In this document: positions 50,942 through 59,463 of the stretch, one piece after another
How the letters are laid out: every line of letters begins with the position of its first letter
How positions within the stretch are numbered: the stretch's first letter is position 1
Assembly (NCBI RefSeq): GCF_014637175.1
Contig: NZ_BMEV01000012.1
Span: 1-60,923 of the forward strand
Direction: 5' to 3'
Length of the DNA stretch: 60,923 nucleotides
Source of the DNA: Compostibacillus humi
GTDB lineage: Bacteria; Bacillota; Bacilli; Bacillales; Amphibacillaceae
The notes under the pieces: model-generated
The model's database searches: none
The model's input: the letters and a program-made list of their open reading frames with translations, nothing else
Told to the model about the DNA's origin: nothing
Made by a program: the position numbers and the translations under genes

Positions 50942-52381
50942 ATGGGTAAGAAAAATAAACAGTTTGTGGAAAAAATTACAGCGATGGAAGAGGATTTTGC
51001 CCAGTGGTATACGGATGTCGTAAAACAGGCAGAACTTGTAGATTACGGGTCTGTCCGCGGGACGATGATTATCAAGCCGTATGGTCATGCCATTTGGGAA
51101 AACATTCGCAATGAATTGGACCGGAAAATAAAAGAAACAGGACATTCCAACGTGTCCTTTCCGTTATTTATTCCGGAAAGTTTGCTGCAAAAGGAAAAGG
51201 ATCACGTAGAAGGTTTTGCGCCGGAAGTTGCCTGGGTAACCCATGGCGGAGATGAGGAACTTGCAGAAAGACTTGCCGTACGTCCAACTTCTGAAGTTCT
51301 GTTCTGTGAATATTATTCCAAGAATATTCATTCCTACCGTGATTTGCCAATGCTCTATAACCAATGGGCTAACGTGGTCCGCTGGGAAAAAACGACCCGT
51401 CCGTTCTTGCGCTCCTTAGAATTTTATTGGCAAGAAGGCCATACCGCCCATGCAACGGATGAAGATGCGGCAGAAGAGACACGCAAAATGTTAGATGTCT
51501 ATACGGATGTAGTGGAAAATTACTTGGCGATTCCTGTACTTCGCGGCAGAAAGACGGAAAAAGAGAAGTTTGCCGGGGCAAAATATACGTTAACGATTGA
51601 AAGTTTAATGCACGACGGGAAGGCGCTTCAGTCGGGGACATCTCACCATCTCGGAACATCCTTTGCAGAGAACTTTGATATTACCTATTTGGATGAAAAC
51701 GGCAAGAGCCAATACGTCCATCAAACGTCCTGGGGAGTAACGACCCGTCTGATCGGTGCGCTAATTATGGTGCATGGAGACAACCGCGGTCTAGTCATTC
51801 CGCCTCGCATCGCTCCAATTCAAGCGATGATTGTTCCGATTGCCCAGCATAAGGAAGGGGTACTCGATAAGGCGTACGCACTCCGTGACCGCTTAACAGA
51901 GATTGTTCGTGTCGATATCGATGACAGCGATAAAATGCCTGGATGGAAGTTTAATGAATACGAAATGAAAGGTATCCCTGTCCGTATTGAAATGGGACCG
52001 AAGGATATCGAGAAGGAACAAGTTGTTCTCGTTCGCCGGGATACGTTAGAAAAAGAATTCGTATCACTTAGCGAATTGGAGACCCGCTTGCCAAAACTGT
52101 TGGAAGAAATCCAGCAAAATCTGTACGACAAAGCATTGGCGCACCAAAAAGAAATGACGTCCGTAGCAACGAATATGGAAGAATTTAAAGAGACGCTGGA
52201 AAACAAAGGCGGATTTATTAAAGCGATGTGGTGCGGCGACATCGCATGCGAGGAAAAAATCAAAGAGGAAACGACAGCAACTTCCCGCTGTATTCCATTC
52301 GAACAGGAAAAAGTGGCGGATACTTGTGTATGCTGTGGCAAAGAAGCAAAAGAACTCGTATATTGGGCAAAAGCTTACTAA
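50942..52381 (+). CDS. proS: prolyl-tRNA synthetase, archaeal/eukaryotic type
   Basis: A 479-residue class II synthetase of the archaeal/eukaryotic (ProS type 3) architecture rather than the longer bacterial form with an editing insertion. Motif blocks are [16 protein letters not shown] (motif 1), [16 protein letters not shown] and [24 protein letters not shown] (motif 2; given here as [12 protein letters not shown] and [11 protein letters not shown]), and [14 protein letters not shown] (motif 3). The C-terminal zinc domain has [11 protein letters not shown] and CVCCGKEA, ending with Tyr as in this type. It is T-box controlled. A second, bacterial-type proS may exist elsewhere in the genome; none is in this window. 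Confidence 0.95.
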   Translation: MGKKNKQFVEKITAMEEDFAQWYTDVVKQAELVDYGSVRGTMIIKPYGHAIWENIRNELDRKIKETGHSNVSFPLFIPESLLQKEKDHVEGFAPEVAWVTHGGDEELAERLAVRPTSEVLFCEYYSKNIHSYRDLPMLYNQWANVVRWEKTTRPFLRSLEFYWQEGHTAHATDEDAAEETRKMLDVYTDVVENYLAIPVLRGRKTEKEKFAGAKYTLTIESLMHDGKALQSGTSHHLGTSFAENFDITYLDENGKSQYVHQTSWGVTTRLIGALIMVHGDNRGLVIPPRIAPIQAMIVPIAQHKEGVLDKAYALRDRLTEIVRVDIDDSDKMPGWKFNEYEMKGIPVRIEMGPKDIEKEQVVLVRRDTLEKEFVSLSELETRLPKLLEEIQQNLYDKALAHQKEMTSVATNMEEFKETLENKGGFIKAMWCGDIACEEKIKEETTATSRCIPFEQEKVADTCVCCGKEAKELVYWAKAY

Positions 52382-52384
52382 AGA

Positions 52385-52410
52385 TAGCGCGGCAATTGTA
52401 TGCCGCGCTA
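52385..52410. terminator. bidirectional terminator, proS / peroxidase
   Basis: Perfect 10-bp arms TAGCGCGGCA (52385-52394) and TGCCGCGCTA (52401-52410), followed by TTTTTT on the plus strand; the peroxidase stop lies at its edge. Confidence 0.9.
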
Positions 52411-52414
52411 TTTT

Positions 52415-52894
52415 TTATGACGCGAGCAGTTTCTCGATGTGCTTTGCAATGCTTTCCGGCTTCGTCTGAGGAGCGAATCGTTCCACTGCTTCTCCTTCTT
52501 TATTTACAAGGAACTTTGTAAAATTCCATTTAATGTTTTCTGTCAGCATTCCTTTCGTTGCTTTCTTCAAATATTGAAATAAAGGGTGGGCATTTTCCCC
52601 GTTCACATCGATTTTTTGAAACATCGGAAAGGTGACACCGTAGTTTGTTTGGCAGAAGTTTAATATTTCTTCATTGGAATCCGGATCTTGATTGCCAAAT
52701 TGGTTGCAAGGAAAGCCGAGAATTTCAAAACCTTTGTCTTTATATGTATCGTATAGGTCTTGCAACCCTTGAAACTGTGGGGTAAAGCCGCATCTGCTTG
52801 CTGTATTCACAATAAGAAGCACTTTGCCTTTATAATCTGCCAGCGACTTTTCTGTCCCGTCCATCGTTTTTACCGTAAAAGAGTAAACAGTCAT
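52415..52894 (-). CDS. bsaA: glutathione peroxidase-family thiol peroxidase
   Basis: A 159-residue thioredoxin-fold peroxidase with Cys instead of selenocysteine: [16 protein letters not shown] (Cys35), [12 protein letters not shown] and [10 protein letters not shown] give the Cys-Gln-Trp-Asn active site. In Bacillus such proteins reduce peroxides with thioredoxin or bacillithiol rather than glutathione. The Cys in GFPCNQF may resolve the sulfenic acid. AGGAGG precedes the ATG. Confidence 0.92.
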   Translation of the reverse strand: MTVYSFTVKTMDGTEKSLADYKGKVLLIVNTASRCGFTPQFQGLQDLYDTYKDKGFEILGFPCNQFGNQDPDSNEEILNFCQTNYGVTFPMFQKIDVNGENAHPLFQYLKKATKGMLTENIKWNFTKFLVNKEGEAVERFAPQTKPESIAKHIEKLLAS

Positions 52895-52941
52895 TCCTTA
52901 TCCTCCTAACTAAATGTGCATTGCTGCAAATATAAAAAAGG

Positions 52942-52963
52942 GACAGCCAAATACATGGCTGCC
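52942..52963 (-). terminator. terminator of trhO
   Basis: GACAGCC (52942-52948) and GGCTGCC (52957-52963) pair on the minus strand with one G-U, followed by CCTTTTTTA, just after the trhO stop. Confidence 0.8.
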
Positions 52964-52971
52964 TCCATCCA

Positions 52972-53943
52972 TTACGCCCCCGCTTCTAACGTTTCGCCAA
53001 TTGCAGCGAGTCTTTCTTCAACTTCTTCTTTCGTTAAGTTATGTTCTTTTACATACAAGTTATTAGGATGTACACGGCATTCATGGGTACAGCCCCGCAA
53101 ATATTTATGCTCATTTTCTTCAGAGCAAAGAATTTGTTTGTTGCATTCCGGATTGGCGCAGTTGACGTACCGCTCGCAAGGCTCGCCGTCAAAATAGTCT
53201 CTGCCGACGACGACGTGTTCCTTCCTGTTAATCGGCACGGCAATCCGCTCATCAAAGACGTAACATTTGCCATCCCATAATTCTCCCTGAACTTCCGGGT
53301 CTTTGCCGTAAGTGACGATTCCGCCGTGGAGCTGGGCAACGTCTTCAAAACCTTCTTTGATCATCCAGCCGGTGAATTTCTCACAGCGGATGCCGCCGGT
53401 ACAATACGTTAAAATTTTCTTTCCTTCAATAAGATGACGGTTTTTCCTTACCCATTCCGGCAGTTCCCGGAATGTTTCAATATCAGGTCGAATGGCTCCG
53501 CGGAAATGGCCCAAATCATATTCATAGTCATTCCGTGTGTCTAAAATAACGACATCGTCCCGCTGCATCGCTTCATACCATTCTTTCGGACTGAGCATTT
53601 CCCCGGTCAGTTCCTGCGGGTTGACATATTCCTCTTCATCAAGACGAAGGGTAACGATTTCTTTCCGGTGCCGCACATGCATTTTCTTAAAGGCATGTCC
53701 ATCATGTTCGTCTACTTTAAATACCATATCAGCAAAACGAGGGTCTTCGTGCATCGTTTCCATATATTTATTCGTTGCTTCCACCGTTCCGGAAACCGTG
53801 CCGTTGAGACCTTCTTCTGCTACTAAAATACGTCCTTTTAATCCGAGGCTTTTGCAAAAATCCAAATGTTCTTTTGCAAATGTTTCCGGATCGTCAATCG
53901 TGACGAATTTATAATACAATAATACTCGATAATCTTTTGTCAT
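52972..53943 (-). CDS. trhO: tRNA uridine(34) hydroxylase (rhodanese-related)
   Basis: A 323-residue YbfQ/TrhO-type protein installing 5-hydroxyuridine at tRNA position 34 from prephenate-independent oxygen chemistry. An N-terminal ferredoxin-like domain ([23 protein letters not shown]) precedes a rhodanese domain with [18 protein letters not shown] and Cys181 in [17 protein letters not shown]-terminal Cys-rich zinc module follows ([24 protein letters not shown]). The start is ATG at 53943, five bases after AGGTGG; an ATG six codons upstream is rejected. Its upstream region holds an 11-bp inverted repeat. Confidence 0.9.
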   Translation of the reverse strand: MTKDYRVLLYYKFVTIDDPETFAKEHLDFCKSLGLKGRILVAEEGLNGTVSGTVEATNKYMETMHEDPRFADMVFKVDEHDGHAFKKMHVRHRKEIVTLRLDEEEYVNPQELTGEMLSPKEWYEAMQRDDVVILDTRNDYEYDLGHFRGAIRPDIETFRELPEWVRKNRHLIEGKKILTYCTGGIRCEKFTGWMIKEGFEDVAQLHGGIVTYGKDPEVQGELWDGKCYVFDERIAVPINRKEHVVVGRDYFDGEPCERYVNCANPECNKQILCSEENEHKYLRGCTHECRVHPNNLYVKEHNLTKEEVEERLAAIGETLEAGA

Positions 53944-53966
53944 ATTTACCACCTGTCCCATTTATA

Positions 53967-54012
53967 TTTGCAAGATACAAATGTGGGGTGATTTTTATTT
54001 TTATCTTGCAAA
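53967..54012. repeat. long-spaced inverted repeat upstream of trhO
   Basis: TTTGCAAGATA (53967-53977) and TATCTTGCAAA (54002-54012) are perfect 11-bp reverse complements separated by 24 nt. The pair starts 24 bp before the trhO start. It may be a two-site operator or an RNA hairpin in the trhO leader. Not matched to a known regulator. Confidence 0.5.
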
Positions 54013-54042
54013 CAATAATTTTACCACGTTTTTAACGTTATT

Positions 54043-54056
54043 ACTATACGTATAGT
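54043..54056. promoter_or_regulatory. 14-bp perfect palindrome between trhO and csp gene
   Basis: ACTATACGTATAGT is a perfect palindrome about 100 bp upstream of trhO and 65 bp before the csp promoter candidate. It has the size of a dimeric repressor operator, but I cannot name the regulator. Confidence 0.4.
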
Positions 54057-54120
54057 GAAAACCTATATATTCAAAATAATTCCATTAAAGCAGCCGCTGA
54101 AAAAATTTTCCATAAAAAGC

Positions 54121-54210
54121 TTGCAATTTGCTTTGGAACATAGTAAAGTTAAGAGGCAAAAGGAAATTGAGTAATACTTTACGACCTCTTATTCAAGAGC
54201 TGTAAAAGTA
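54121..54210 (+). promoter_or_regulatory. csp promoter and structured 5' leader
   Basis: TTGCAA (54121-54126), 17-nt spacer, TAAAGT (54144-54149) would start a transcript with a 5' leader of about 105 nt. In it, 54175-54190 and 54195-54210 form a hairpin with small bulges. Long structured leaders are typical of cold-shock genes, where temperature alters folding and translation. The rest of the gap from 54057 to 54120 shows nothing I can name. Confidence 0.45.
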
Positions 54211-54260
54211 TGAAAGGTTCAATTGTTTTGCAGCATACTTGTATAAGGAGGTCATGATAG

Positions 54261-54458
54261 ATGACTGGAAAAGTAAAATGGTTCAACGCTGAAAAAGGCT
54301 TTGGTTTCATCGAACGTGAAGATGGTGACGATGTATTCGTACACTTCACAGCGATTCAAGCAGAAGGTTTCAAAACTCTTGAAGAAGGTCAAGAAGTAGA
54401 ATTTGAAATCGTTGAAGGCAATCGCGGACCACAAGCAGCTAACGTTGTTCGCTTATAA
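54261..54458 (+). CDS. cspD: cold-shock protein (CspD-like)
   Basis: A 65-residue single cold-shock domain. RNP1 is KGFGFIE and RNP2 is [23 protein letters not shown] and the ending [12 protein letters not shown] are closest in memory to B. subtilis CspD, though CspB and CspC are similar, so the letter is tentative. It binds single-stranded RNA/DNA and melts structure at low temperature. AAGGAGGTCATGATAG precedes the ATG. Monocistronic with a strong terminator. Confidence 0.9.
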   Translation: MTGKVKWFNAEKGFGFIEREDGDDVFVHFTAIQAEGFKTLEEGQEVEFEIVEGNRGPQAANVVRL

Positions 54459-54469
54459 TAACAAGAAAG

Positions 54470-54491
54470 GCTTATCTCCTTGGAGATAAGC
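54470..54491 (+). terminator. csp terminator
   Basis: Perfect 10-bp arms GCTTATCTCC (54470-54479) and GGAGATAAGC (54482-54491), very short loop, followed by TTTTTTT. Confidence 0.92.
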
Positions 54492-54563
54492 TTTTTTTAT
54501 ATTTCATTTAAAGGGTTTTCCGACAGTTCTGTCGAAGAAAGGACAGAAAGGAAGGTGAACCAG

Positions 54564-55238
54564 ATGATGGAGTGGAAAAAAGCAGCGGAACAGCAATGGA
54601 ATGCTCGGGCTCAATCCTGGGACGATCGAAGTGAGAGTATATGGGAAGACGGGAGCAGAAAAGACATTATCCCCTTTTTATCCAAATTTATTCCGGAAAA
54701 AAGCACTGTTTTAGATGTAGGCTGCGGCAACGGTTACAGTACATATCAGCTGGCGAAATTGGGATATGAAGCTGCTGGGGTTGATTTATCGTCAGAAATG
54801 ATTGCCATTGCCAAGGAGAAATTTCAACATAACCATTTAACCTTTTTGCAAGGGGATATCCAACAACTGCCTTTCCCCGATGATACTTTTGACGGGGCAA
54901 TGGCAGTCACCGTCTTGGAATGGACGCCGGACCCATTACAGGCATTGTTGGAAATGAAGCGAACGATAAAAAATGACGGCCATCTTTGTATAGGTTTGCT
55001 TGGTCCCACCGCTGGACCGAGGTCGAAGGGGTATCCAAGACTCTATGGCGAGAAAGTTATTTGTAATTCGATGATGCCTTGGGAATTACTGAAATTAGCC
55101 TCAGATCAGCAATTACACTATGTCGACGGATTTGGCGTATATAAAAAAGCTGTACAAGAGAAGCACATTGAAGGATTGCCGTTAGAGTTAAAGCAAGCCT
55201 TATCCTTCATGTGGGTATTTATGTTTCAAAAGAGGTAA
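54564..55238 (+). CDS. class I SAM-dependent methyltransferase
   Basis: A 224-residue Rossmann-fold methyltransferase. SAM motif I is VLDVGCGNGYST (about 50-61), followed by GVDLSSEMIAIAK (motif II), FLQGDIQQLPFPDDTFDGAMAVTVLEW (motif region; LPFPDDTFDG) and IKNDGHLCIGLLGP. The substrate is unknown; similar to the UbiE-like or small-molecule group. The start is ATG at 54564, eight bases after GGAAGG; a second ATG follows directly. It ends at a shared terminator. Confidence 0.85.
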   Translation: MMEWKKAAEQQWNARAQSWDDRSESIWEDGSRKDIIPFLSKFIPEKSTVLDVGCGNGYSTYQLAKLGYEAAGVDLSSEMIAIAKEKFQHNHLTFLQGDIQQLPFPDDTFDGAMAVTVLEWTPDPLQALLEMKRTIKNDGHLCIGLLGPTAGPRSKGYPRLYGEKVICNSMMPWELLKLASDQQLHYVDGFGVYKKAVQEKHIEGLPLELKQALSFMWVFMFQKR

Positions 55239-55253
55239 TGCTGGTGCTATAAA

Positions 55254-55289
55254 AAACAGCTGGATGCAATTTCCATGCTCCAGCTGTTT
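55254..55289. terminator. bidirectional terminator, methyltransferase / dehydrogenase
   Basis: Perfect 11-bp arms AAACAGCTGGA (55254-55264) and TCCAGCTGTTT (55279-55289), with GCA/TGC pairing inside the loop. Confidence 0.85.
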
Positions 55290-55295
55290 GCGTAT

Positions 55296-56168
55296 TTATT
55301 CAAATAATTTGATTAATGCTTGTGTACCGCTATCTGCTTCGCCCTTTTCTGCCAGTTCTTTATATAAGCGCAACGACAATTCGAGACCAGGGGTGGAAAG
55401 CCCCATTTCTTTTGCAGATTCCAAAGCAATTGTCATATCTTTAATAAAATGTTTCACGTAAAATCCTGGGGCAAAATCACCTTTTAACATCCGCGGGCCG
55501 AGTTTTGACAAAGAAAAACTTCCTGCAGCACCGGTGGAGATGCTTTCCAAAACCTTTTCCGGATTTAGTCCGGCTTTCTTCGCATAAACGATGGCCTCGC
55601 AAACACCAATCATATTGGAAGCAATCGTAATTTGATTGGCCAATTTTGTATGCTGGCCGCTGCCGGCACCGCCCTGCAGGCGAATATTTTCTCCCAGGAC
55701 TTCAAAAATCGGCATCATCCGCTGAAATACATCTTCATCTCCTCCGACCATAATCGCCAAAGTGCCATTTTTCGCGCCGATATCACCGCCGGAAACTGGA
55801 GCATCCAAGGCAAAGATATTTTTTTCCTTTGCTTTCCTGTAAATGTCTACCGCTAATGACGGTTTGGATGTCGTCATGTCAATGACATAAGTATGTTCTT
55901 TTGCATTTTCTAGTATACCTGCCTCGCCAAAATATACTTCTTCCACATCTTGAGGATAACCGACCATTGTAATAATGACATCAGACGATGCCGCCAGTTC
56001 CTGAACGGAATTTTTCCATACCGCTCCATGTTCGATTAATTCGGCTGCTTTTTCTTTCGTACGGGTATAAACATGAAGAGGGAATCCTTCCTTTTGCAAG
56101 TTTCTAGCCATGCTTTTTCCCATGACACCGGTTCCGATAAACCCAATGACGGATTGCTTTGTAATCAT
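55296..56168 (-). CDS. 3-hydroxyisobutyrate dehydrogenase-family oxidoreductase (YkwC-like)
   Basis: A 290-residue beta-hydroxyacid dehydrogenase. The NAD(P)-binding GFIGTGVMGKSMARNL is at the N-terminus, the substrate motif DAPVSGGDIGAKNGTLAIMVGG in the middle, and the catalytic Lys in GSGQHTKLANQ. HFIKDMTIALESAKEMGLSTPG is typical of the C-terminal domain. It probably oxidises a small hydroxy acid; the exact one is unknown. The start is ATG at 56168, ten bases after AGGAG; an ATG three codons upstream is too close. Confidence 0.85.
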   Translation of the reverse strand: MITKQSVIGFIGTGVMGKSMARNLQKEGFPLHVYTRTKEKAAELIEHGAVWKNSVQELAASSDVIITMVGYPQDVEEVYFGEAGILENAKEHTYVIDMTTSKPSLAVDIYRKAKEKNIFALDAPVSGGDIGAKNGTLAIMVGGDEDVFQRMMPIFEVLGENIRLQGGAGSGQHTKLANQITIASNMIGVCEAIVYAKKAGLNPEKVLESISTGAAGSFSLSKLGPRMLKGDFAPGFYVKHFIKDMTIALESAKEMGLSTPGLELSLRLYKELAEKGEADSGTQALIKLFE

Positions 56169-56337
56169 TCTTATCATGCTCCTTCTGACAAAAATTTATT
56201 GTTATAGATGGTTTCGATAAATGTAGGCAAAATTCCTCTTTTCTGTTGGCATCATTTGGGAAAGCAATTTGTGAATCATTCATCTGCTTTTACACATAGT
56301 ATATTTAGACTCAAATGGAAATGGAGGAGTTGCTTCC

Positions 56338-57021
56338 ATGCTAAATCAAGAACAAATAGCCCGCTGCAAAAAGCTATTGCAAGATCGGCAGCACACATTA
56401 ATTGAGCAATTGCAAGACCCTTTTGGCCAAGAGACGGAAATGATGAAGGAATCGGTTGGGGAATTATCCAATTATGATAACCATCCGGCAGATCAAGGCA
56501 CCGAGCTATTTGAAAGAGGGAAGGATATTGCCCTCAATGAACATGCGGAGCGAGAATTGGAAGACATTAATGCCGCATTGCATGCCATTGAAGAAGGCAC
56601 TTACGGTATATGTACCGTATGCGGAGAAGATATTCCGTATGAGAGGCTGCTTGCCGTACCGGAAACAGATACATGTATTAAACACGCAAAGGACAACACC
56701 TTTGACCGGGAGCGGCCGATTGAAGAAGAAGTATTTTCGCCAAATATTAATCCGAACGAAGTGACCGACGAAGAACAGGTCGGTTATGACGCCGAGGATG
56801 CCTGGCAGGAAGTAAGCCGCTATGGGACATCAGAAACGACGGCAGATTTTTTTGCTGACAATGAAGATTACGATGGAATGTATCCAAACAGTGAGGAAAA
56901 TATCGGGTACGTGGAAGAGTATGAAAATTTTGCTGCTGCAGACCTTTATGGTAAGGCATCTGGGGTAACGTATCATCATAAAAAATATGAAAAAGATGAA
57001 GATGAAGCGGAAGAATTTTGA
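56338..57021 (+). CDS. yteA: YteA-family DksA/TraR-type zinc-finger protein
   Basis: A 227-residue protein with an N-terminal coiled coil (about 1-35 and 60-85), an Asp-rich DNHPADQGTELFERGKD block and a DksA/TraR-type zinc finger (ICTVCGEDIPYERLLAVPETDTCIKH; Cys92, Cys95, Cys113, His116). The C-terminal 110 residues are highly acidic. The YteA family is linked to sporulation but its molecular role is not settled. The start ATG follows TGGAGG. It is followed by a zinc-ribbon gene on the same strand. Confidence 0.85.
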   Translation: MLNQEQIARCKKLLQDRQHTLIEQLQDPFGQETEMMKESVGELSNYDNHPADQGTELFERGKDIALNEHAERELEDINAALHAIEEGTYGICTVCGEDIPYERLLAVPETDTCIKHAKDNTFDRERPIEEEVFSPNINPNEVTDEEQVGYDAEDAWQEVSRYGTSETTADFFADNEDYDGMYPNSEENIGYVEEYENFAAADLYGKASGVTYHHKKYEKDEDEAEEF

Positions 57022-57070
57022 AACGAATTTCCCCTTTCGCCTTAACAATTAGTAAAAGGGGTGAGTTTAG

Positions 57071-57277
57071 ATGAATGAAGAGAAGGGATGCAAAAAATGC
57101 GGCAGCACCAGGGCTAATTCGAAAAAAGTCGCCATGACCGGCACCGGGTTTACGAAGATATTTGATATTCAACAAAATGAATTTACGGTCGTTTACTGTG
57201 AGGACTGCGGTTATTCGGAGTTTTATCATACGAAAAGCAGCAAGGGAAGCAATATTTTAGATGCCTTTTTTATCTGA
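57071..57277 (+). CDS. small nucleic-acid-binding-like zinc-ribbon protein
   Basis: A 68-residue protein with CKKCG near the N-terminus and CEDCGY near residue 45, a four-Cys zinc ribbon with TGTGFTKIFDIQQNEFTVVY between. This matches a widespread group annotated as predicted nucleic-acid-binding Zn-ribbon proteins. Function unknown. GGGGTGAG precedes the ATG. It lies 49 bases after yteA and ends at a terminator. Confidence 0.75.
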   Translation: MNEEKGCKKCGSTRANSKKVAMTGTGFTKIFDIQQNEFTVVYCEDCGYSEFYHTKSSKGSNILDAFFI

Positions 57278-57282
57278 AAAAG

Positions 57283-57317
57283 AGCAAAGACCACCTAAGA
57301 AAAAGGCGGCCTTTGCT
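57283..57317. terminator. bidirectional terminator, zinc-ribbon gene / htrA
   Basis: AGCAAAG (57283-57289) and CTTTGCT (57311-57317) are perfect outer arms with CC/GG inner pairing, followed by TTTTTTT on the plus strand. It separates convergent genes. Confidence 0.85.
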
Positions 57318-57321
57318 TTTT

Positions 57322-58650
57322 TTATTCGTCCTGATTTTCGGCTAACTGAAGTTCGGTCGTATGCCGTTTTCCGTCCCGGATATATTCTACTTCAATCATG
57401 TCGCCAACGGCAGTTTCGGTATATAAATATTTCCGAAGTTCCAAAATAGATGTCACTTCATTGCCGTTAATTTTCGTAATCACGTCAAATTGCTGCAATC
57501 CTGCTTTATCGGCAGGCGAACCTTTTTGCACACTGGCAACGACCATTCCGCCTTCCACATCGTCCGGCAGCTGTATTTCATACCGATATTGCGGCGGCAC
57601 TTGATATAGGGCAGCAGTAGTGATGCCAATTTGCGGGCGGACGACTTCTCCGTTTGTTTCCAGCTGCTCAATAATCGGAAATGCGGTATCTACCGGAATG
57701 GCAAAGCCGATTCCTTCTACAGCGCTTTGGGCAATTTTCATTGAATTGATGCCAATTACTTCTCCGTCGGCATTTACTAATGCACCGCCGCTATTTCCCG
57801 GATTGATGGCTGCATCCGTTTGAATGACTTCTGTCATCCAATCCGGCTGGCGGTCTCCGTCGGTATCCACCGGAACGGAACGGTTTAATCCGCTAATAAT
57901 TCCTTTCGTTACCGAATTGGCAAACTCCAATCCTAACGGATTGCCGATGGCAAGAACCGTTTCCCCGACAACGAGGTCTCCTGATGAACCGATATTTGCT
58001 ACCGTATGAATGTTTGTTCCATCGATTTCCAGTACGGCGAGATCCGTCAACGCATCTTCGCCAAGGACTTTCGCAGGCAGTCTCTCTTCATCGTTCAGCA
58101 CTACTTCAATTTCCTTCGCACCGTCCACGACATGCTGGTTTGTAACAACATACGCTTTACCGTTTTCTTTTTTGTAAATAATGCCGGATCCGGTCCCGGC
58201 TTCTTCACTTTCCTGCCAAATGCTATATTGCTGTAAGTTAACGACGCCGACAACGGCTTCCGCTACCTCCTGAATGTTCGCAGAAACTTCCGCATCTTCC
58301 GCTGACAAGTTTTCGATGATTGGAGTTGCTGTTGCTTCTACGGCAGCGGAACTGGATGCACTGTTTCGTGTTCCGGTATCCAACGGGATGATGCCGCTGA
58401 AAAAGAGGTAAAAAACGAGCAGTGCAGATGCTGTTCCGCCAATAATGCCGCCGAGAATTCCGCTTAGCCAAGGTTTAGCTTTCCTTTCCTTTTTCCGGCC
58501 AGCTGTCTCGTCGGAGGTATTTTGAATGGATGAAATAGTTTCCTGGTATTTCCGTCTTTCTATTTCCTTGGCAAAAAGGTCCTCCTCTTCCTGATAGGAG
58601 GAAATTTCTTCGTTCTCTCTTCGATTTGGATTGTTTTCATAGGAATCCAT
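57322..58650 (-). CDS. htrB: HtrA-type membrane-anchored serine protease
   Basis: A 442-residue S1C protease. An acidic cytoplasmic head (about 60 residues), one transmembrane helix (about 63-88) and a flexible linker precede the trypsin-like domain with His173 (TNQHVVDG), Asp203 (LTDLAVLE) and Ser287 (NPGNSGGAL), then one PDZ domain. It degrades or refolds misfolded exported proteins. The start is ATG at 58650, behind AAGGTG; a GTG three codons upstream is inside that site. Divergence from a CssRS-type system equals the htrB/yvtA-cssRS layout of B. subtilis, hence the symbol; htrA is possible. Confidence 0.88.
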   Translation of the reverse strand: MDSYENNPNRRENEEISSYQEEEDLFAKEIERRKYQETISSIQNTSDETAGRKKERKAKPWLSGILGGIIGGTASALLVFYLFFSGIIPLDTGTRNSASSSAAVEATATPIIENLSAEDAEVSANIQEVAEAVVGVVNLQQYSIWQESEEAGTGSGIIYKKENGKAYVVTNQHVVDGAKEIEVVLNDEERLPAKVLGEDALTDLAVLEIDGTNIHTVANIGSSGDLVVGETVLAIGNPLGLEFANSVTKGIISGLNRSVPVDTDGDRQPDWMTEVIQTDAAINPGNSGGALVNADGEVIGINSMKIAQSAVEGIGFAIPVDTAFPIIEQLETNGEVVRPQIGITTAALYQVPPQYRYEIQLPDDVEGGMVVASVQKGSPADKAGLQQFDVITKINGNEVTSILELRKYLYTETAVGDMIEVEYIRDGKRHTTELQLAENQDE

Positions 58651-58689
58651 CGCAATCACCTTCGTCTTTGTTATTGTTGTATACTAGTA

Positions 58690-58747
58690 ATTATAAAGGA
58701 CCCATTGTGAAATGATTTGGCAAAAATGTGGAATAAATGTGGAATAA
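58690..58747 (-). promoter_or_regulatory. htrB promoter with tandem 11-bp repeat (CssR site candidate)
   Basis: ATGTGGAATAA occurs twice without a gap (58726-58736 and 58737-58747). The period is 11 bp, one helical turn, as in OmpR-family sites. On the minus strand a perfect TATAAT (58690-58695) lies 30 bp downstream, with a poor -35 (AAATCA, 58713-58718). The repeat then covers about -43 to -64 from the likely htrB start, an activator position. A TTGTTA/TATAAA pair (58668-58697) may drive cssR on the other strand, with the repeat downstream of it. Confidence 0.6.
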
Positions 58748-58777
58748 ACGACATGAAGCAAGTAAAGGTGGTGCGCT

Positions 58778-59461
58778 ATGAAATATTATATCGGAATTGT
58801 CGAAGATGATACAAATATCCAAAACATTGTAGCTGCTTATCTTAAAAAAGAAGGATTTAAAGTTGAATTAGTCAGTTCCGCTGAGGAAGCGATGGAATTA
58901 TGGAATAATCATCCGCCGGATATGTGGATTTTAGATATTATGCTTCCGGGGATGGACGGGTATGAATTTTGCAAACGAATCCGCCGGGAAAGCAACGTTC
59001 CGATTATTATTATTTCGGCGAAGGATGATGAAATCGATAAAATTCTGGGATTGGAACTTGGCGGAGACGACTATTTAACAAAGCCTTTCAGCCCGAGGGA
59101 ATTGGTAGCCCGGGTCAAACGTTTGTTTCAACGGACGGAAGCAGCAAAAACAGTTGTTACTGCCGGAGAAAATAAAATAAAAGCCGGTGATCTGCTTATT
59201 TATAAGGAGGACCGGAGGGTATTTTGGCAAGGGAAGGAAGTGGACGTAACGACAAAGGAATTTGATATGCTGCTGTATTTAGCCGAGCATGAAAATCGCG
59301 CCTTTTCCCGGGAAGAATTATTAATGACCATATGGGGCGATGACTACTATGGCAGCGATCGGGCGGTGGACGACCTCGTCAAACGCATCCGCAAAAAAAT
59401 ACCAGACATCCCATTAGAAACGGTTTGGGGTTATGGATATCGGCTGCGGATAGAGGGATAA
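58778..59461 (+). CDS. cssR: OmpR-family response regulator (CssR-like)
   Basis: A 227-residue response regulator. The receiver has the acidic pair Asp10-Asp11, phosphoacceptor Asp53 (ILDIMLPGMDGYEF), and Lys102 in LTKPFSPRELVARV. The C-terminal winged helix holds EFDMLLYLAEHENRAFSREELL and RAVDDLVKRIRKKI. Sequence and the divergent protease gene both point to CssR, which activates htrA/htrB under secretion or heat stress. AAAGGTGGTG precedes the ATG. Two bases separate it from the kinase gene. Confidence 0.88.
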   Translation: MKYYIGIVEDDTNIQNIVAAYLKKEGFKVELVSSAEEAMELWNNHPPDMWILDIMLPGMDGYEFCKRIRRESNVPIIIISAKDDEIDKILGLELGGDDYLTKPFSPRELVARVKRLFQRTEAAKTVVTAGENKIKAGDLLIYKEDRRVFWQGKEVDVTTKEFDMLLYLAEHENRAFSREELLMTIWGDDYYGSDRAVDDLVKRIRKKIPDIPLETVWGYGYRLRIEG

Positions 59462-59463
59462 AG

